Shown here: positions 12,701 to 24,412 of the stretch, one piece after another
Position numbering within the stretch: position 1 is the first letter of the stretch
How the letters are laid out: each line of letters begins with the position of its first letter
From: Cichorium intybus
Taxonomy: Eukaryota > Streptophyta > Magnoliopsida > Asterales > Asteraceae
DNA: 64,000 bases
Direction: 5' to 3'
NCBI GenBank assembly: GCA_023525715.1
Contig: CM042015.1
Coordinates: 87,599,250-87,663,249 of the forward strand
Made by a program: the position numbers and the translations under genes
Notes under the pieces: generated by a model
What the model was told of the DNA's origin: nothing
What the model saw: only the letters and a program-made list of their open reading frames with translations
The model's database searches: none

Positions 12701-14420
12701 GGATGGATTGACCCCCACACACATATGTCCCATCATATGAGGTTTATTTAGCACATAATTTTTTGGAACGGTCAAGCCTAACAAAATGGAGATGTTTTAT
12801 GAAATTGCCTCCCAAACTTATTTTTGGATATTCAATAGTAGTAAAAATGTAATCTGAAATCTGTTTAGGTTGATTTTACAATCCTGAGTATTGCTATTTC
12901 CTAGTTGCAATATTCTCATTTATCTAGAGTTTTGCTAATTTTCTAGACAAAAATATGTCGCTCCACAAAAAATGACTAAAGTAGTTTATATTATATGAAT
13001 GAACCTTGTTTAAAGAGCATTGTATACACTTGTTACTATTTAAAAGAATAACTTTTTTATCAAATCAAACTTTGTACTTTATGAAATTGCTAAATACTTG
13101 TTTATATACCAGTGTTTCACATTTCTTTTGATTTAAACAACAAAGTGTATCTTTTATACAAAATATGCAACTGATTATCATAACATGATCAAATATACAA
13201 CAGTTTGCGTATAACATTTTTGTAGGTTAAATATGTGATTGCGTAATTAGTGTCATTTGTATGATTTGGTATAAAAGATAAGCATTCTATACATTATTAT
13301 ATAAATTGGTAAAAGATAAATAATTACATAAATACGCATATATGATATAACTCGTGCTATTTGTTTTTGAGATAATCAGTTCACGGTTATAATGTTATAT
13401 ATTATGGTCATAAAATGAAATGTTGTTGGTTTAAAATTGATTTTGTTACATAGAATAAAAGATATTAAATAGTTATGTAAAAAACGTTTATAAAGAATAT
13501 TGTTTACAACTGTAGGTCTCATATTTTTATCTTTCTATTTTGCTTTTATCTAAAATCTTTTTCAAATTTCATAACAATCATGTTAGTTCTAAACATACAC
13601 GTATCAAAGACCAAAACACATTATAAAAATATTGTTTTTAAAATCAATTACAAATTAAATGTTGTTAAAAAATTACAAAGTAAATACCTACGATATAGCT
13701 TTTAACAACGATATGCATAGAGTCACATCAATGGATTATGCCGAAATTGCATTCAAGTCGCATCATCGTACCTTTTTTTTTAGAATAATTTTACAAGATC
13801 ATATATTCGTTAGTTTACGGATCATTTTCAACCGTCTTTGAAGACTTTCCTTGTTTGATACAATGTTTTGGATACTCTAAATAAATTATGTTTTTTTAAT
13901 AGCGTTTATTAGTTTTTGAGTATCAAATACGAGCTTTAAAAAACCTTTGAAGTGTTTATTAGTTTTGGAGTATCAAATACGAGTTTTGATAAAATATTTG
14001 AAGCAAATTATGGAATACGAATGCGATAAACTGATCAATTATCATATAGATTCGTTTATAACCTTAAAACGGTCAAAAATTACATATTTGTATTTTTTTA
14101 CTTGTTTTTTTCCATTTAACCATGTATTTATGATCATTTATAATTATATTTTCCCTGAAATTTATATAAATAACTAGATTATTCCACAACATTCCTAAAT
14201 AATTTAACACATGGGCAAACCTGCTATAAAATCCGAGATAGCATCGGTCACCTCTCAAATTTTTCTGTCAAATATAAATTTAATATAAATATGTTGGTAA
14301 TCTTTTGGTAATCCGCCAGTAATCGTTTTAACAACAGATTTGCCATAAACTAATGCCTATAAACCTTGTTAAAATGTTGATGGGGGTTAAGTATTCGTTA
14401 ATGTGCAACCCCTGAAAAAT
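12701..14420. other. Intergenic AT-rich DNA with a short tandem duplication
   Basis: No gene was recognised. At 13901-14003 a unit of about 50 bp occurs twice, with GTTTATTAGTTTT followed by GAGTATCAAATACGAG in each copy. Short open frames at 13659-13841 and 13947-14177 are AT-rich and featureless. Confidence 0.5.
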
Positions 14421-14883
14421 TTTGTATTACCCCTTTTTTTCTTTAGGTCTGCCCTTCATTCAACATGAGGGTGGTAGGAGTGGGCATTGCGCTATGCTGG
14501 TCATGCCACACACATGTAGCGGTGTTTCCCCCCATACTCGGGGTAGAGATGCCGCTCATCAACTTCTTCCTTCTTTGTTTCCATCCCTATCCAACATAGA
14601 GATGATTCCAATTTTTTTATCTATATTCTCTCTCTTCCCTCCCGCTTAACAACGATATCACACAAATCGAGGGGATGCCCAAACCACTCCCATCCCTTGA
14701 ATAAGGGTGGGGGAGTCATTCTTCCCATCACACACACTTTCTCTTTGACATATCACATATCAACTTTTTTCCCTTGTCCCAATTCCATCTCAAATCTTTT
14801 GACAAAGAAATGTTAATCTTTCTCATCTCTACTATCCCAAAAGTTTTGTAAATAAAAAATTAAAATAAAAACAAATGTATTAA

Positions 14884-14884
14884 A

Positions 14885-14929
<45 letters not shown>
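14884..14929. repeat. (AAT)n microsatellite
   Basis: An uninterrupted run of about 15 AAT units. Confidence 0.95.
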
Positions 14930-14930
<1 letters not shown>

Positions 14931-15239
14931 TTACTTCATTAATAAAAAGTTACAAGCCTAAAATAAAACAAATACAAATCATTAATTCAATAAAAGACTA
15001 TAAATTAACAAAAAATACATTCCCCAAACTCAATGTTGTGATATTGCACGTCTACGTGAAAGCATCACATTCAATAGTGTTCCTGTCTAATTGTCTAATT
15101 GGCATGCTGCTGAAGAAAGAACTGCTGATCTTACACTTGCTTTTTTTTTCTTCCTATAAGTGCTCCTTCATGAGTCATAACTTCTTCGTCTTTATTTATC
15201 TAACTTTGCTTTATGTCGTATTTTGTAATTGACTTCTGC

Positions 15240-16310
15240 TTTACTCACATTATTGATTTCAGTAATTATCATTTGTTGTTGTTCTTCCGTTTCTAGTTGC
15301 AAAGAAAATGATAACTCTGATTTTCTTTGTCTTTTTGTGTGATCGTTGTGGTGCTTCATCGTTAAACCCCTCATGATCTTCGTTGAAGTCACTGAAAAGT
15401 TGAGCATCTAATAAGGTTGTGTACATGTTGGATTCTAATGTTTTCATTCTCTTTGGTAGTTGGATATTATCATCTTTAAGCAGTACGTTCTTCAATTTCA
15501 GGTGACTTTTAATAGTTGCCCATGTCACCTCGCGAGGAAATGCTTTGTTGATACAAATAGTTTTATATTTAACATGTGCCAATTTCAATATATCGACTTC
15601 TAATTGACCACTTCCATGTTGGGACAATTTGTTTTTGCAGATACCACTAAACTTTGACATCTTTGCCTTCATATATTTCCATTTTGAGTTCACTTTATGG
15701 GCAATTCGATCAGTATCTCATAATTCATTTTTAAAATATCCAAGAACGTGTTTCCAAAAGGATTTCGTATGTTGCTAATTTCTGGTTTCGTATAGTCTGA
15801 AATATTTTTCTAATCATTTGCAAATATGAACTCTTCTTTGGTGCTCCATGGTTTTTTCTTCTTATAACTCGTATGAGGTTGGGGGTTCATCCGGTTATTC
15901 GTCAAATTCTTCTTCAAATTCATTATCGGGTTGTGTGTCATCACTTTCATAGTCATATTCTTCTAATTGGTGGTGGACTTGGTTTGGGTGTTGTGTTTCT
16001 GACACAAATTATGATGGATTTTGCGAAACTTGGAAATCGTTGAAAGATTGCCACGACATTTGCATAACTGAAAATCGTTGTAATTAATAAATCAGCTAGC
16101 ATTTGTGAGTGTATAGGGTTAGATTGTGTTTTAGATTGGTATTGTAATTGTGGTGTTGGTATTTGCCAATAGACAACGTTAAATGGATTGTGGTGTTGGT
16201 ATTTGCCAATAGACAACGTTAAATGGATCAAATGGTTGATCTTAAGAAGACTTAACATTTTCCTTGGCCCGATTAAACTCCAGTTTTTATTTTTTGTCAT
16301 GCCATTGGAT
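15240..16310 (-). pseudogene. PIF/Harbinger ORF1-like (SANT/NAM-associated) remnant
   Basis: Minus-strand fragments match the layout of the Myb/SANT-like DNA-binding ORF1 carried by plant PIF/Harbinger elements and the related NAM-associated proteins. From about 15850 downward there is a PWSTKEEFIF-type start of a SANT helix. Then, in the open frame 15259-15693, there is SKWKYMKAKMSKFSGI followed by FPREVTWATIKSHL, and a basic stretch near the C-terminus. The upstream minus-strand frame 15953-16300 (115 residues, rich in Pro, Gln and Ser) could be its N-terminal region. Several stops separate the parts. No transposase (DDE) frame and no clear TIRs were found, so the element is truncated or strongly decayed. 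The family call is by pattern recognition only. Confidence 0.5.
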
Positions 16311-16990
16311 ATTGTGTTTTTGAAGACATGTTGAAAAATATAGGTGGTAGGGTATATAAATTAGAAGGTAGTATAAGAAATGTGTGAAAATGAACAAGGT
16401 TGATATGTTATTTATAGTTGGATTTTTTTTTATAATTTTTAAAATTTAAGCCAACCGATGAGATGCCAACAGTAAAAAAAAGAGCAGGTGTGTGATTGAT
16501 GGCTACACCGATGTGGCTTCTTTCTCAACAACACATCGATGGTGGGTGATGTTCCAGTCGGTACCAAGGTACCGGCCCGGACATCCCGACCCCATACTTT
16601 ATCCACTCTGTGTACCCTATAACACTACATGGATGTACAATTTGCTTAAAAATATGCTATTTCAAATTTGTTGAAACATGCATATGTCTTTCAAATAAAA
16701 CGCAAAATAAAGTAAACTCAACTAATGCTTAATAACAATTAATAAATAAAATAAATAAATATTCTTTTTAACATCTTTTAGATCGCAGATGTTTTAATAT
16801 AAACTACAATTATGTCTCAATTGTGGAAATTACTCTTACGATACATTTGGTAGGGGGAAATGGAATTGAAGCAGATAATGGAAATGGAGTGAAAGAGAAT
16901 TAAACTGGAGAAAGATAACTGATTCCATTATTTGGTACCACAGAGAATTCACTTGAGAAAATATGTATGAGAATCGATGTTCTTGTGGTT
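16311..16990. other. Intergenic DNA, no gene seen
   Basis: AT-rich with no recognised feature. The stretch at about 16840-16960 resembles the GGTAGGGGGAAATGGAAT type of MITE end, but I could not match a partner end. Confidence 0.35.
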
Positions 16991-16994
16991 GGTG

Positions 16995-17505
16995 TGACGG
17001 CGACGGTGGTGATGGTGAATCTAACGGTGGATGGTGGCGGTGGCGGTGACAGGTGGTGGTGGCGGTGGTGGCGGTGGTGGTGGATGGTAGTTGTTAGCGG
17101 CAGTGGTGGTGGCTAACGGTGTAGGGTGTGGTGGTGGCGGTAGAGGTGGTAGTGGTGGTGGTGGCGGCGGAGGTTGAGGTGGTGGTGGAGATAGTGGTGG
17201 GTTGTAGTGGTGCGTAACGATGTAAGTGGTGGCGGCGGCGATGAGTAGTAGTGGCGATAGAGGTTGTGGTGGTGTGTAACGGTGTAGGTTGTGGTGGTGA
17301 CGGTAAGAAGTGGTGGTGGTAGTGGGTGACGGTGGGGGTGGTAGCAATGGGTGGAGGAGGTGGTGGTGGAGGCGGTGACGATAGAGGTGGTGGTGGTGGG
17401 TAATGGTGGTGGTGGTGGTAGTGGTGGGTGGCGGCGGCGGCGGCGGTGGAGGTGGAGGTGGCGGCGGCGGTTGTGGTGGGTGACGTGGTGGTGGGTGGTA
17501 GACCC
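16995..17505 (+). repeat. G-rich (GGN)n trinucleotide tract
   Basis: About 500 bp built almost wholly of GGT, GGC and GGA triplets on the plus strand, with interruptions. It opens long frames that encode only Pro/His/Thr-rich or Gly/Val/Arg-rich low-complexity peptides on both strands; these are artefacts of the repeat. Many closely spaced GG and GGG runs mean a two-layer quadruplex is possible (inference). Confidence 0.85.
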
Positions 17506-17722
17506 GAAAAAGAGAATCAAATTTCTCACTATTTTTCTACTAAAAGTAGAAAATTAAAACATAAAAAGGGTATTGAATTTTTTCTCCATTTCTTATTCTC
17601 AAGATTAATAAAAAGAAGAAATTGAATCAATTTTATTTCTCTGAATTCATTTCTCTACGGCTTTTAATACTTTAAAGTATAGATAATATTTTAAGATCTA
17701 AACAAGAAAAAAAGAATGTGAT

Positions 17723-18125
17723 TGATGCAATATGAAAACAATTGTATGAAATTGAATACGATGATTTAGCAAAACTGTAATGGAGGACGAATGAAATGAA
17801 TAAAAAACAAGGGAATTGAATTGATGATGATGAATAACAAACTGATGACAAATCCCTAATCGAATGATTGTACTAGTCTCCTCTCTCTCTCTCTCTCTCT
17901 CAATGAACGTGACGTCCAGGAGCCAATGGATTTACCATATTCTTTCCTAACTAACAATAAAATATTCCCCTCTTATTTATACTCTCCATCATGATACATC
18001 ACTAGCCACTTTCCGTTATTACCCTTATCTCCTTCTTTTCCTCAATAGGCCTGGACCTTCTAGAATACACCCACATGACCTTGGGCTTATCCATACCATC
18101 CAAGAGCACATTTGGATTCGTATCA
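17723..18125 (-). repeat. 3' LTR of the chromovirus
   Basis: 403 bp, TG...CA on the plus strand, with a CT run at 17879-17901 that is much shorter in the other LTR. The C-terminal tail of the pol frame runs about 120 bp into it, to a stop at 18002. Confidence 0.93.
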
Positions 18126-21100
18126 CTACTCCATCCTAGAATAAAAGTCTTGACCCCAAGACTTAGGTTTGTAAACTGGCCCTGCACCATATCCACGTTT
18201 TCCCAAGTCGCTTCCTCCTCACTTTGTCCCTTCCATTGCACAAGCCACTGTTCCACCAGGTCACCTTTGTCACGGACCTGTCGAGATGCTAAAATGGACA
18301 TAGGGGTAGAAATATCTTCAGGCTCTAACTCTAACCCTTCCGGTAACACTTGTTCCGCCTCCCCTGAGATCGCCTTTTTTAATAAAGACACATGAAATAC
18401 GAGATGTATTTTGGAGGTAGGAGAAGGGCCAGCTGGTAAGCTACTGGACCGATACGAGCCGTAATTTGAAAAGGACCAAAGAATTTCGGAGCCAATTTGT
18501 GGTAAATGCGTTTCGATACAGATATTTGACGATAAGGTTTTAATTTGACATAAACCCATTCCCCAATAACAAACGAAATATCACACATTTTGTTGTCCGC
18601 TTGTTGTTTCATCACGTTTTGGCCTTGGCTAAGTGACATTTTAGTTGATTGAGAGCTTCATCCCGATCTTGCAATTCCTGAACCACTGCTTGGACGTGGA
18701 CTTCACTTGGAAGGAATTGCACTACCGACAGAGCTTTGCGACCATACGCCGTCTCGAAGGGAGTTATGCCAGTCGATGCGTGAAACGTGGAATTATACTA
18801 GAACTCTGCCCAAGGAATCCAGTTGGCCCACGTTTTCGGTTGATCAACCTCAAAACAACGCAGATATGTTTCCAGACATCGGTTAATAACTTCCGTCTGG
18901 CCATCCGACTCGGGATGGTAAGCAGAACTCATGTGCAAGTGGGTGCCTTGAGATTTAAAAATTTCCCTCCAAAATGTACTAAGAAAAAGAGGATCACGGT
19001 CACTGACAATCGTCTTAGGAATGTCATGATGACGAATGACTTCCTTTACGAATATATCTGCGATTGACCGAGCCGAATACAGATGTTTTAATAAGATAAA
19101 ATGGCTGTATTTAGACAGACGATCTACCACCACTAGTATGGCATCATAACCTTTTGACTTTGGTAGACCGACAATAAAGTCGAGGGAAAGGTGTTCCCAA
19201 ATAGCATCTGGAATATCAAGTGGTTGTAAAAGGCCCCCCGGAACCACTGAGCTCACTTTGCAACGTTGGCAAATGTCACAGGAACGAACATATTGTTTCA
19301 CCATTTTACTCATACCCGGCCAGTATAAGTTTTCAGCAAGACGACGATAGGTACGATAGACCCCCGAATGACCACCCGATGCCGCCACATGGAATTCGTG
19401 TAGGAGGAGGGGAATGAATTTCAAATTACGAGAGATCACCACACGTCCCCTATAATAAAGTACATCATTGCGAAGCTGAAATCCCGCAACTTTGTGAGGA
19501 TTAGTACGACATAAATTCGAGATCCTCAACACTTCTTGATCTGTTTTCGCCTCTTCTAACAACTGTGCACCTTGAACCCATATAGGCTCTGATATAATAG
19601 TATTCAGCTCACCATGTTCATCTCGTCGTGAAAGAGCATCCGCGGTTTTATTCTCCCGTCTCGGTTTATACAAAATGTTAAAATTATAACCCAATAATTT
19701 GGCGACCCAATTCTGATGATCAGGAGTAGTGATGCGTTGCTGAAGAAGATACTTGAGACTCCGTTGGTCTGTATACACCAGAAAAGTCGTACCGAGAAGA
19801 TAAGATCGCTAATGTTGCACAACCAACACTAAAGCCATAATCTCCCTTTCGTAAGCGGACTTGGCTAAATTGCGATCACTAAGAGCCTTGCTGAAAAAAA
19901 GCGATCGGTTTCTTGTTTTGCATTAGCACGGCGCCAATACCACGACCCGACGCGTCACATACAACTACAAAAGGTTGGCGAAAATCAGGTAAAGCCAAGA
20001 CTGGGGCAGTCACTAACGCTGATTTAAGGGCCTCGAACGCGTTTTGAGTGTCCGAATTCCATAAGAAAGCATCCTTCTTGGTTAGTTCAGTCAAAGGCCG
20101 GGCAATACTCCCAGACCACTGCACAAATTTCCGGTAGTACCCGGTTAATCCCAAAAAACCCCGTACTCCTTTAACGTTAGATGGAATCGGCCAATTCACT
20201 ACCGCGTCCACCTTCAGCGGATCCATGGCTACCCCCGTACCATCAATGATATGCCCCAAATATTCAATCGAAGGTTGACCAAAAGAACACTTCTTGGTAT
20301 TAACGACAAACTGATTGTCCACCAAGGTTTGTAAAGCTGCAGCCACATCCACCATGTGTGTCTCCCAATAAGGACTATATACCATAATGTCATCGAAGAA
20401 AACCACCATCGACGACAAAGGAGAGACCGGAAAATGTCATTCATCAACGCCTGAAACGTGGCTAGCGCGTTCGTCAAGCCAAAAGGCATCATGAGATACT
20501 CATAATGACCCTCATGGGTACGAAAAGCCGTTTTTTCGATGCTATCATCACGCATTCAAATTTGATTGTAACCCGATTTAAGGTCTAACTTGGAAAAAAC
20601 AGTGGCACCATGAAGTTCATCCAATAATTCCTCTACGATCGGAATCGGAAATTTATCTGGAACGGTCGCTTTATTTAATGCGCGATAATCTACGCACATA
20701 CGCAAGAAGCATCCTTCTTGCGAACCAAAATGACGGGACGGGAGAAAGCACTGGTACTGGGATGGATCATACCCAAAGCCAACAATTCATGGACTTGTCG
20801 TTCGATTTCTGCTTTCTGCACGTAAGGATAACGATAAGGTCTGACACATATGGGTTCCTGAGTGGGGAGAAGTAGAATTTTATGATCATGTTTGCGTAGA
20901 GGAGGAAGGCCTTGTGGTGCTTGAAAAACAGAAGGAAACGACTGACAACAACGACGTAAGGACTCCTGTTGACTGCCGGAAGGTGGTTCCGTAACTCCCA
21001 ATGTCAACAACGTTACTGTCGGAGAAGGACTAGAACACGAGATGGATGAATGTAACCACTGGTGTAGAGCGGCCTGTGGTCTCAAACCCCTTGAAACGTC

Positions 21101-22774
21101 CTGTAAACAAACTGGCAACCTTTGATGGAAGAATTTCATCCACCCTTGATCCCAATTATGGACCAAATCACCCAAACATTTTAACCAAGCTAGCCCCAAA
21201 ATGAGATCCAGATCACCTGTGTCAAAAACCAGTGCTTCGAGGTGAAAATCGTAGTGACCCACTTGTAGCAGAATCGAGCGGCATACCTAAGTAACACACA
21301 CTATATGGCCATCCCCAAGCTTGATACGAATGCCAGAAAAAGATGACGAGATGAGACCCAAAGATGCTATAAGTTTCCATGAAATAAAATTATGGGTTGC
21401 CCTAGAGTCAACCATAACCACAATTGGAATATCCGAGATAGAACCCTCAAACTTGAGGGTCTTTCCCCCACTAGGTTCATCAGCGACTCCCGACAGCTCG
21501 AGTGCCATACATGCACCCATTTCTCCACTTGGAACCTCGTCAGATCCAGAAGGAGAAGAATGAACTTCTAACCGGAGAATCTCACCGGTGGAATCCTCGT
21601 ATTCATCATCGCCGAGCAATAAAATACGAAGGGAGCCTTCAGGGCACTTGTGAGCCGGACCATATTGCTGTCCACAACGGTAGCAAAGGCCTTTCTTACA
21701 GCGATCTTCCCACTCAACACGAGGAAGGGTACGAAAAACCCTATCCCTGGATGTGAATTTACTCAAATCGGACTGATTAAATGGGCCGGACGAACGGGTC
21801 GGGGGTATGTGCCTGACTGAGTCGCTACGCGAAACTGTTTTATCAATGGGTTTGGTAGCCCATACCGGGTTAGAGTCCATACGGCCAACACCAACGGACC
21901 GTGTCGGGGGCAGATCCGAACTCGAATTGAGGCGTTGTTGGTAACGAAGACGATGTTGAGAAAAATTACCAGGAACGGGGCGAAGCATCTGTTCGATGTT
22001 CTTAGCGAGAACCAACGCCGACATACGAGTGGTCGGATTATGAAGATGCACCCAACGTTTCACATCATCTCGAAAGCCAGCAATGAAATACCCGAGAGCT
22101 TGAGATTCCGATAATTGGGGCACCAAAGACAACAAGTATTCGAAATCTTCAATATAATCATGAATATAATCATCTTGTTTGAGTGTAGCTAATTGCTCGT
22201 ACGGGTTTTGGATTTCCATACCGCTGAAACGAAGGAGAAGCTATTGAGCAAACAATTCCCACGATAAAACAGGGTGGATTTGACGAAGACCGGTAAACCA
22301 CGGTAATGCGACCCCAACCATACTCAATTGCGCTAAACGGAGTCGAAATTATGGAGGAGTGTCTTTGATTTCAAAATACAAAAGTGTCTTCTGAAGCCAG
22401 CCTTGAGGGTCGAACCCTGTAAATTCAGGTTGTTTGATTTTCTTCACCGCCCACGGAAAAACAGGAGGAGGTTTGGGATCTGGAATCGGAGTAGGTGTGT
22501 TACTAACAAGAGGGGTATCGAGCTTCTGGAGAATGGAGACTCCGGATTTTGGTGACCGAGAGCTCTCACCTTCGTTCGGTCTGTCATTCTTTTTCATCCA
22601 TTGTAGCACTTGAAGTTGGAAATCGGCAGAATCAGATAGTTGTTGTTTGGAAGACGCTGCTAGAGTTGAAAGATTCAACTTCACCGATTCCATATCTGCT
22701 TGCAAAGAAGAGAGAAGTTCGTCATGACTATCGAGACGTTGAGAAGTAGTGCGTGTATCAGGCATGATTAGCAA
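18002..22774 (-). pseudogene. Broken chromovirus gag-pol
   Basis: Gag starts at 22774 or 22765 and stays in one frame to about 20690, but with in-frame stops near 22349, 22250 and 21287. A zinc knuckle (CYRCGQQYGPAHKC) lies near 21660. The protease site reads DSRATHNF near 21410, where active copies have DSG. Reverse transcriptase (20690-20000) has a lost base near 20705, a stop near 20557, another shift near 20420, and the catalytic FFDD. A further shift near 19890 and a stop near 19811 precede the RNase H end. The integrase frame (18798-19778) keeps the HHCC finger and the D, D and E residues (SLDFIVG, VSDRDP, YHPESDGQTE) but stops at 18798. The chromodomain (VEQWLVQWKGQ...ATWEN) is near 18220. 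No functional product is expected. Confidence 0.9.
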
Positions 22775-22803
22775 ACCAGCAGGTCAGCGGTAGGTCGAAC
22801 CAG

Positions 22804-23192
22804 TGATGCAATATGAAAACAATTGTATGGAATTGAATACGATGATTTAGCCAAACTGTAATGGAGGACGAATGAAATGAATAAGAAACAGGGGAATTGA
22901 ATTGATGATGATGAATAACAAACTGATGACAAAATCCCAATCGAATGATTGTACTAGTCTCCTCTCTCACTCAACGTGACATCCAGGAGCCAATGGATTT
23001 ACCATATTCTTTCCTAACTAACAATAAAATATTCCCCTCTTATTTATACTCTCCCTCATGATACGTCACTGGCCACTTTCTGTTATTGCCCTTATCTCCT
23101 TCTTTTCCTCGATAGGCCTGGACCTTCTAGAATACACCTGCATGACCTTGGGCTTATCCATACCGTCCAAGAGTACATTTGGATTCGTATCA
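22804..23192 (-). repeat. 5' LTR of the chromovirus
   Basis: 389 bp, closely similar to 17723-18125. On the minus strand it ends CA and is followed, one base later, by TGGTTCGACC. A primer-binding site normally starts TGG at this place, but I cannot match these bases to a particular tRNA. Confidence 0.93.
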
Positions 23193-23197
23193 GTGAT

Positions 23198-23855
23198 CCA
23201 TCAAGGAAAAAGAAAAACAATGTCGGATATATAGAATTAGGGTGTTGATGGTTAATTAGATTGAGTTTTTTAAAAAGAACCATCGCAAACACGTTTCTAC
23301 GAAGTTCAAATTTATTCATTTATTTTGGTAGATCGTGAGAAATTAGGAAGTTTGTATTATTGTTTGTGTATTTTTCACCTTTATATGTTAAAACAACATT
23401 ATAATGTTTTTTTCCCATTGAAATGGTCTTCGAAAAATTTACCAAAAAACCTCAATTTTTCACTTTTTCTTTTTCGCATGTAAAATCTACATTTTCGTAG
23501 GTAAACCCTCTTATTTAATTTTTTTTAAATGGCACGGTTTGTGGATTTTATATGTACTACGCCAATTTCGTAGGTGATTCTGAAAAATTCATGACTGATT
23601 TTGAAAACCTTTAACTTTTTTGCCTAAATCTTGGAAAACCCTTATTAGGATTAACTTAATTTGTCCTTTTCTATTGTTTAAATCCAAAATAAGTGTTTAA
23701 CGGTAAAACAGGCTTCTATTCTCCAATCTCCAATTTTCAATCTTCACTTTATAATCTTAAAACTTCTTGTTCTCGTGAATTTATATAAACAAAAATAATT
23801 AGCAAGCTATAATAGGCTAAATTAAAAAATATATATATTAAAGATAAATATAAAA
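23198..23855. other. Intergenic AT-rich DNA, nothing recognised
   Basis: No ORF or element end was recognised in this stretch. Confidence 0.5.
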
Positions 23856-24412
23856 TATAAATTTCTATTTGAGTAAGGCATTAGGAATGCTAATTTCCTT
23901 TTCTATTTATGACTTCTTAAGCCTTTAAGTGCTTAACACAATTAATGACTAAAGGAGAAGCACTTCTACACCACATACATGTATAAAAGGCTTCAAAAGA
24001 CATGCAATAGGGAGAGAGAATGAGGTGGACGATTTTCATCAAGAAATTAGAGAAAAACTAGTTAGTTTTTTGGTCTTACACTTTCTTTATATACACACAT
24101 ATAAGATCTAAGACTCATACATCTAATAAATGCTAAGTGATGACATGTAAGAAGCATGAGTTATAAATTTATATTTGAGTAAGGCATTAAGAATGCTAGT
24201 TCCCTTTTCTATTTGTGACTTCTTATGCCTTTAAGTGCTTAACACAATTAAGCACTTCTACACCACATACACTTGCAAAAGCTTCAAAAGACATGCAACA
24301 GGAGGAGAAAATGAGATGGACGATTTTCATCAAGGAATTAGATAAAAAATAGTTAGTTTTTTGGTCTTACACTTTCTTATATACCCACATATAAGATCTA
24401 AGCCTCATACAT

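Larger units (their letters stand above)
17723..23192 (-). mobile_element. Complete but inactive Ty3/gypsy chromovirus (Reina-like)
   Basis: The 5470-bp element is bounded by two LTRs of about 400 bp (17723-18125 and 22804-23192), each TGATGCAATATG...GTATCA on the plus strand, and by a perfect 5-bp duplication GTGAT (17718-17722 and 23193-23197). It reads on the minus strand: gag, protease, reverse transcriptase, RNase H, integrase, then a chromodomain at the C-terminus. Short LTRs, a single pol order and a chromodomain suit the Reina-type chromoviruses. By eye the two LTRs differ at roughly 4-5% of aligned positions plus a length change in a CT run, so it is not a new insertion. Many stops and frameshifts make it inactive. 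Confidence 0.93.

Noticed and set aside
17021..17529. Pro/His/Thr-rich and Gly/Val/Arg-rich open frames on both strands
   Set aside because: They arise from the GGN trinucleotide tract and have no start context, introns or domains.
18645..19067. Plus-strand 140-residue open frame
   Set aside because: It lies antisense to the integrase region of the chromovirus and has no features of its own.
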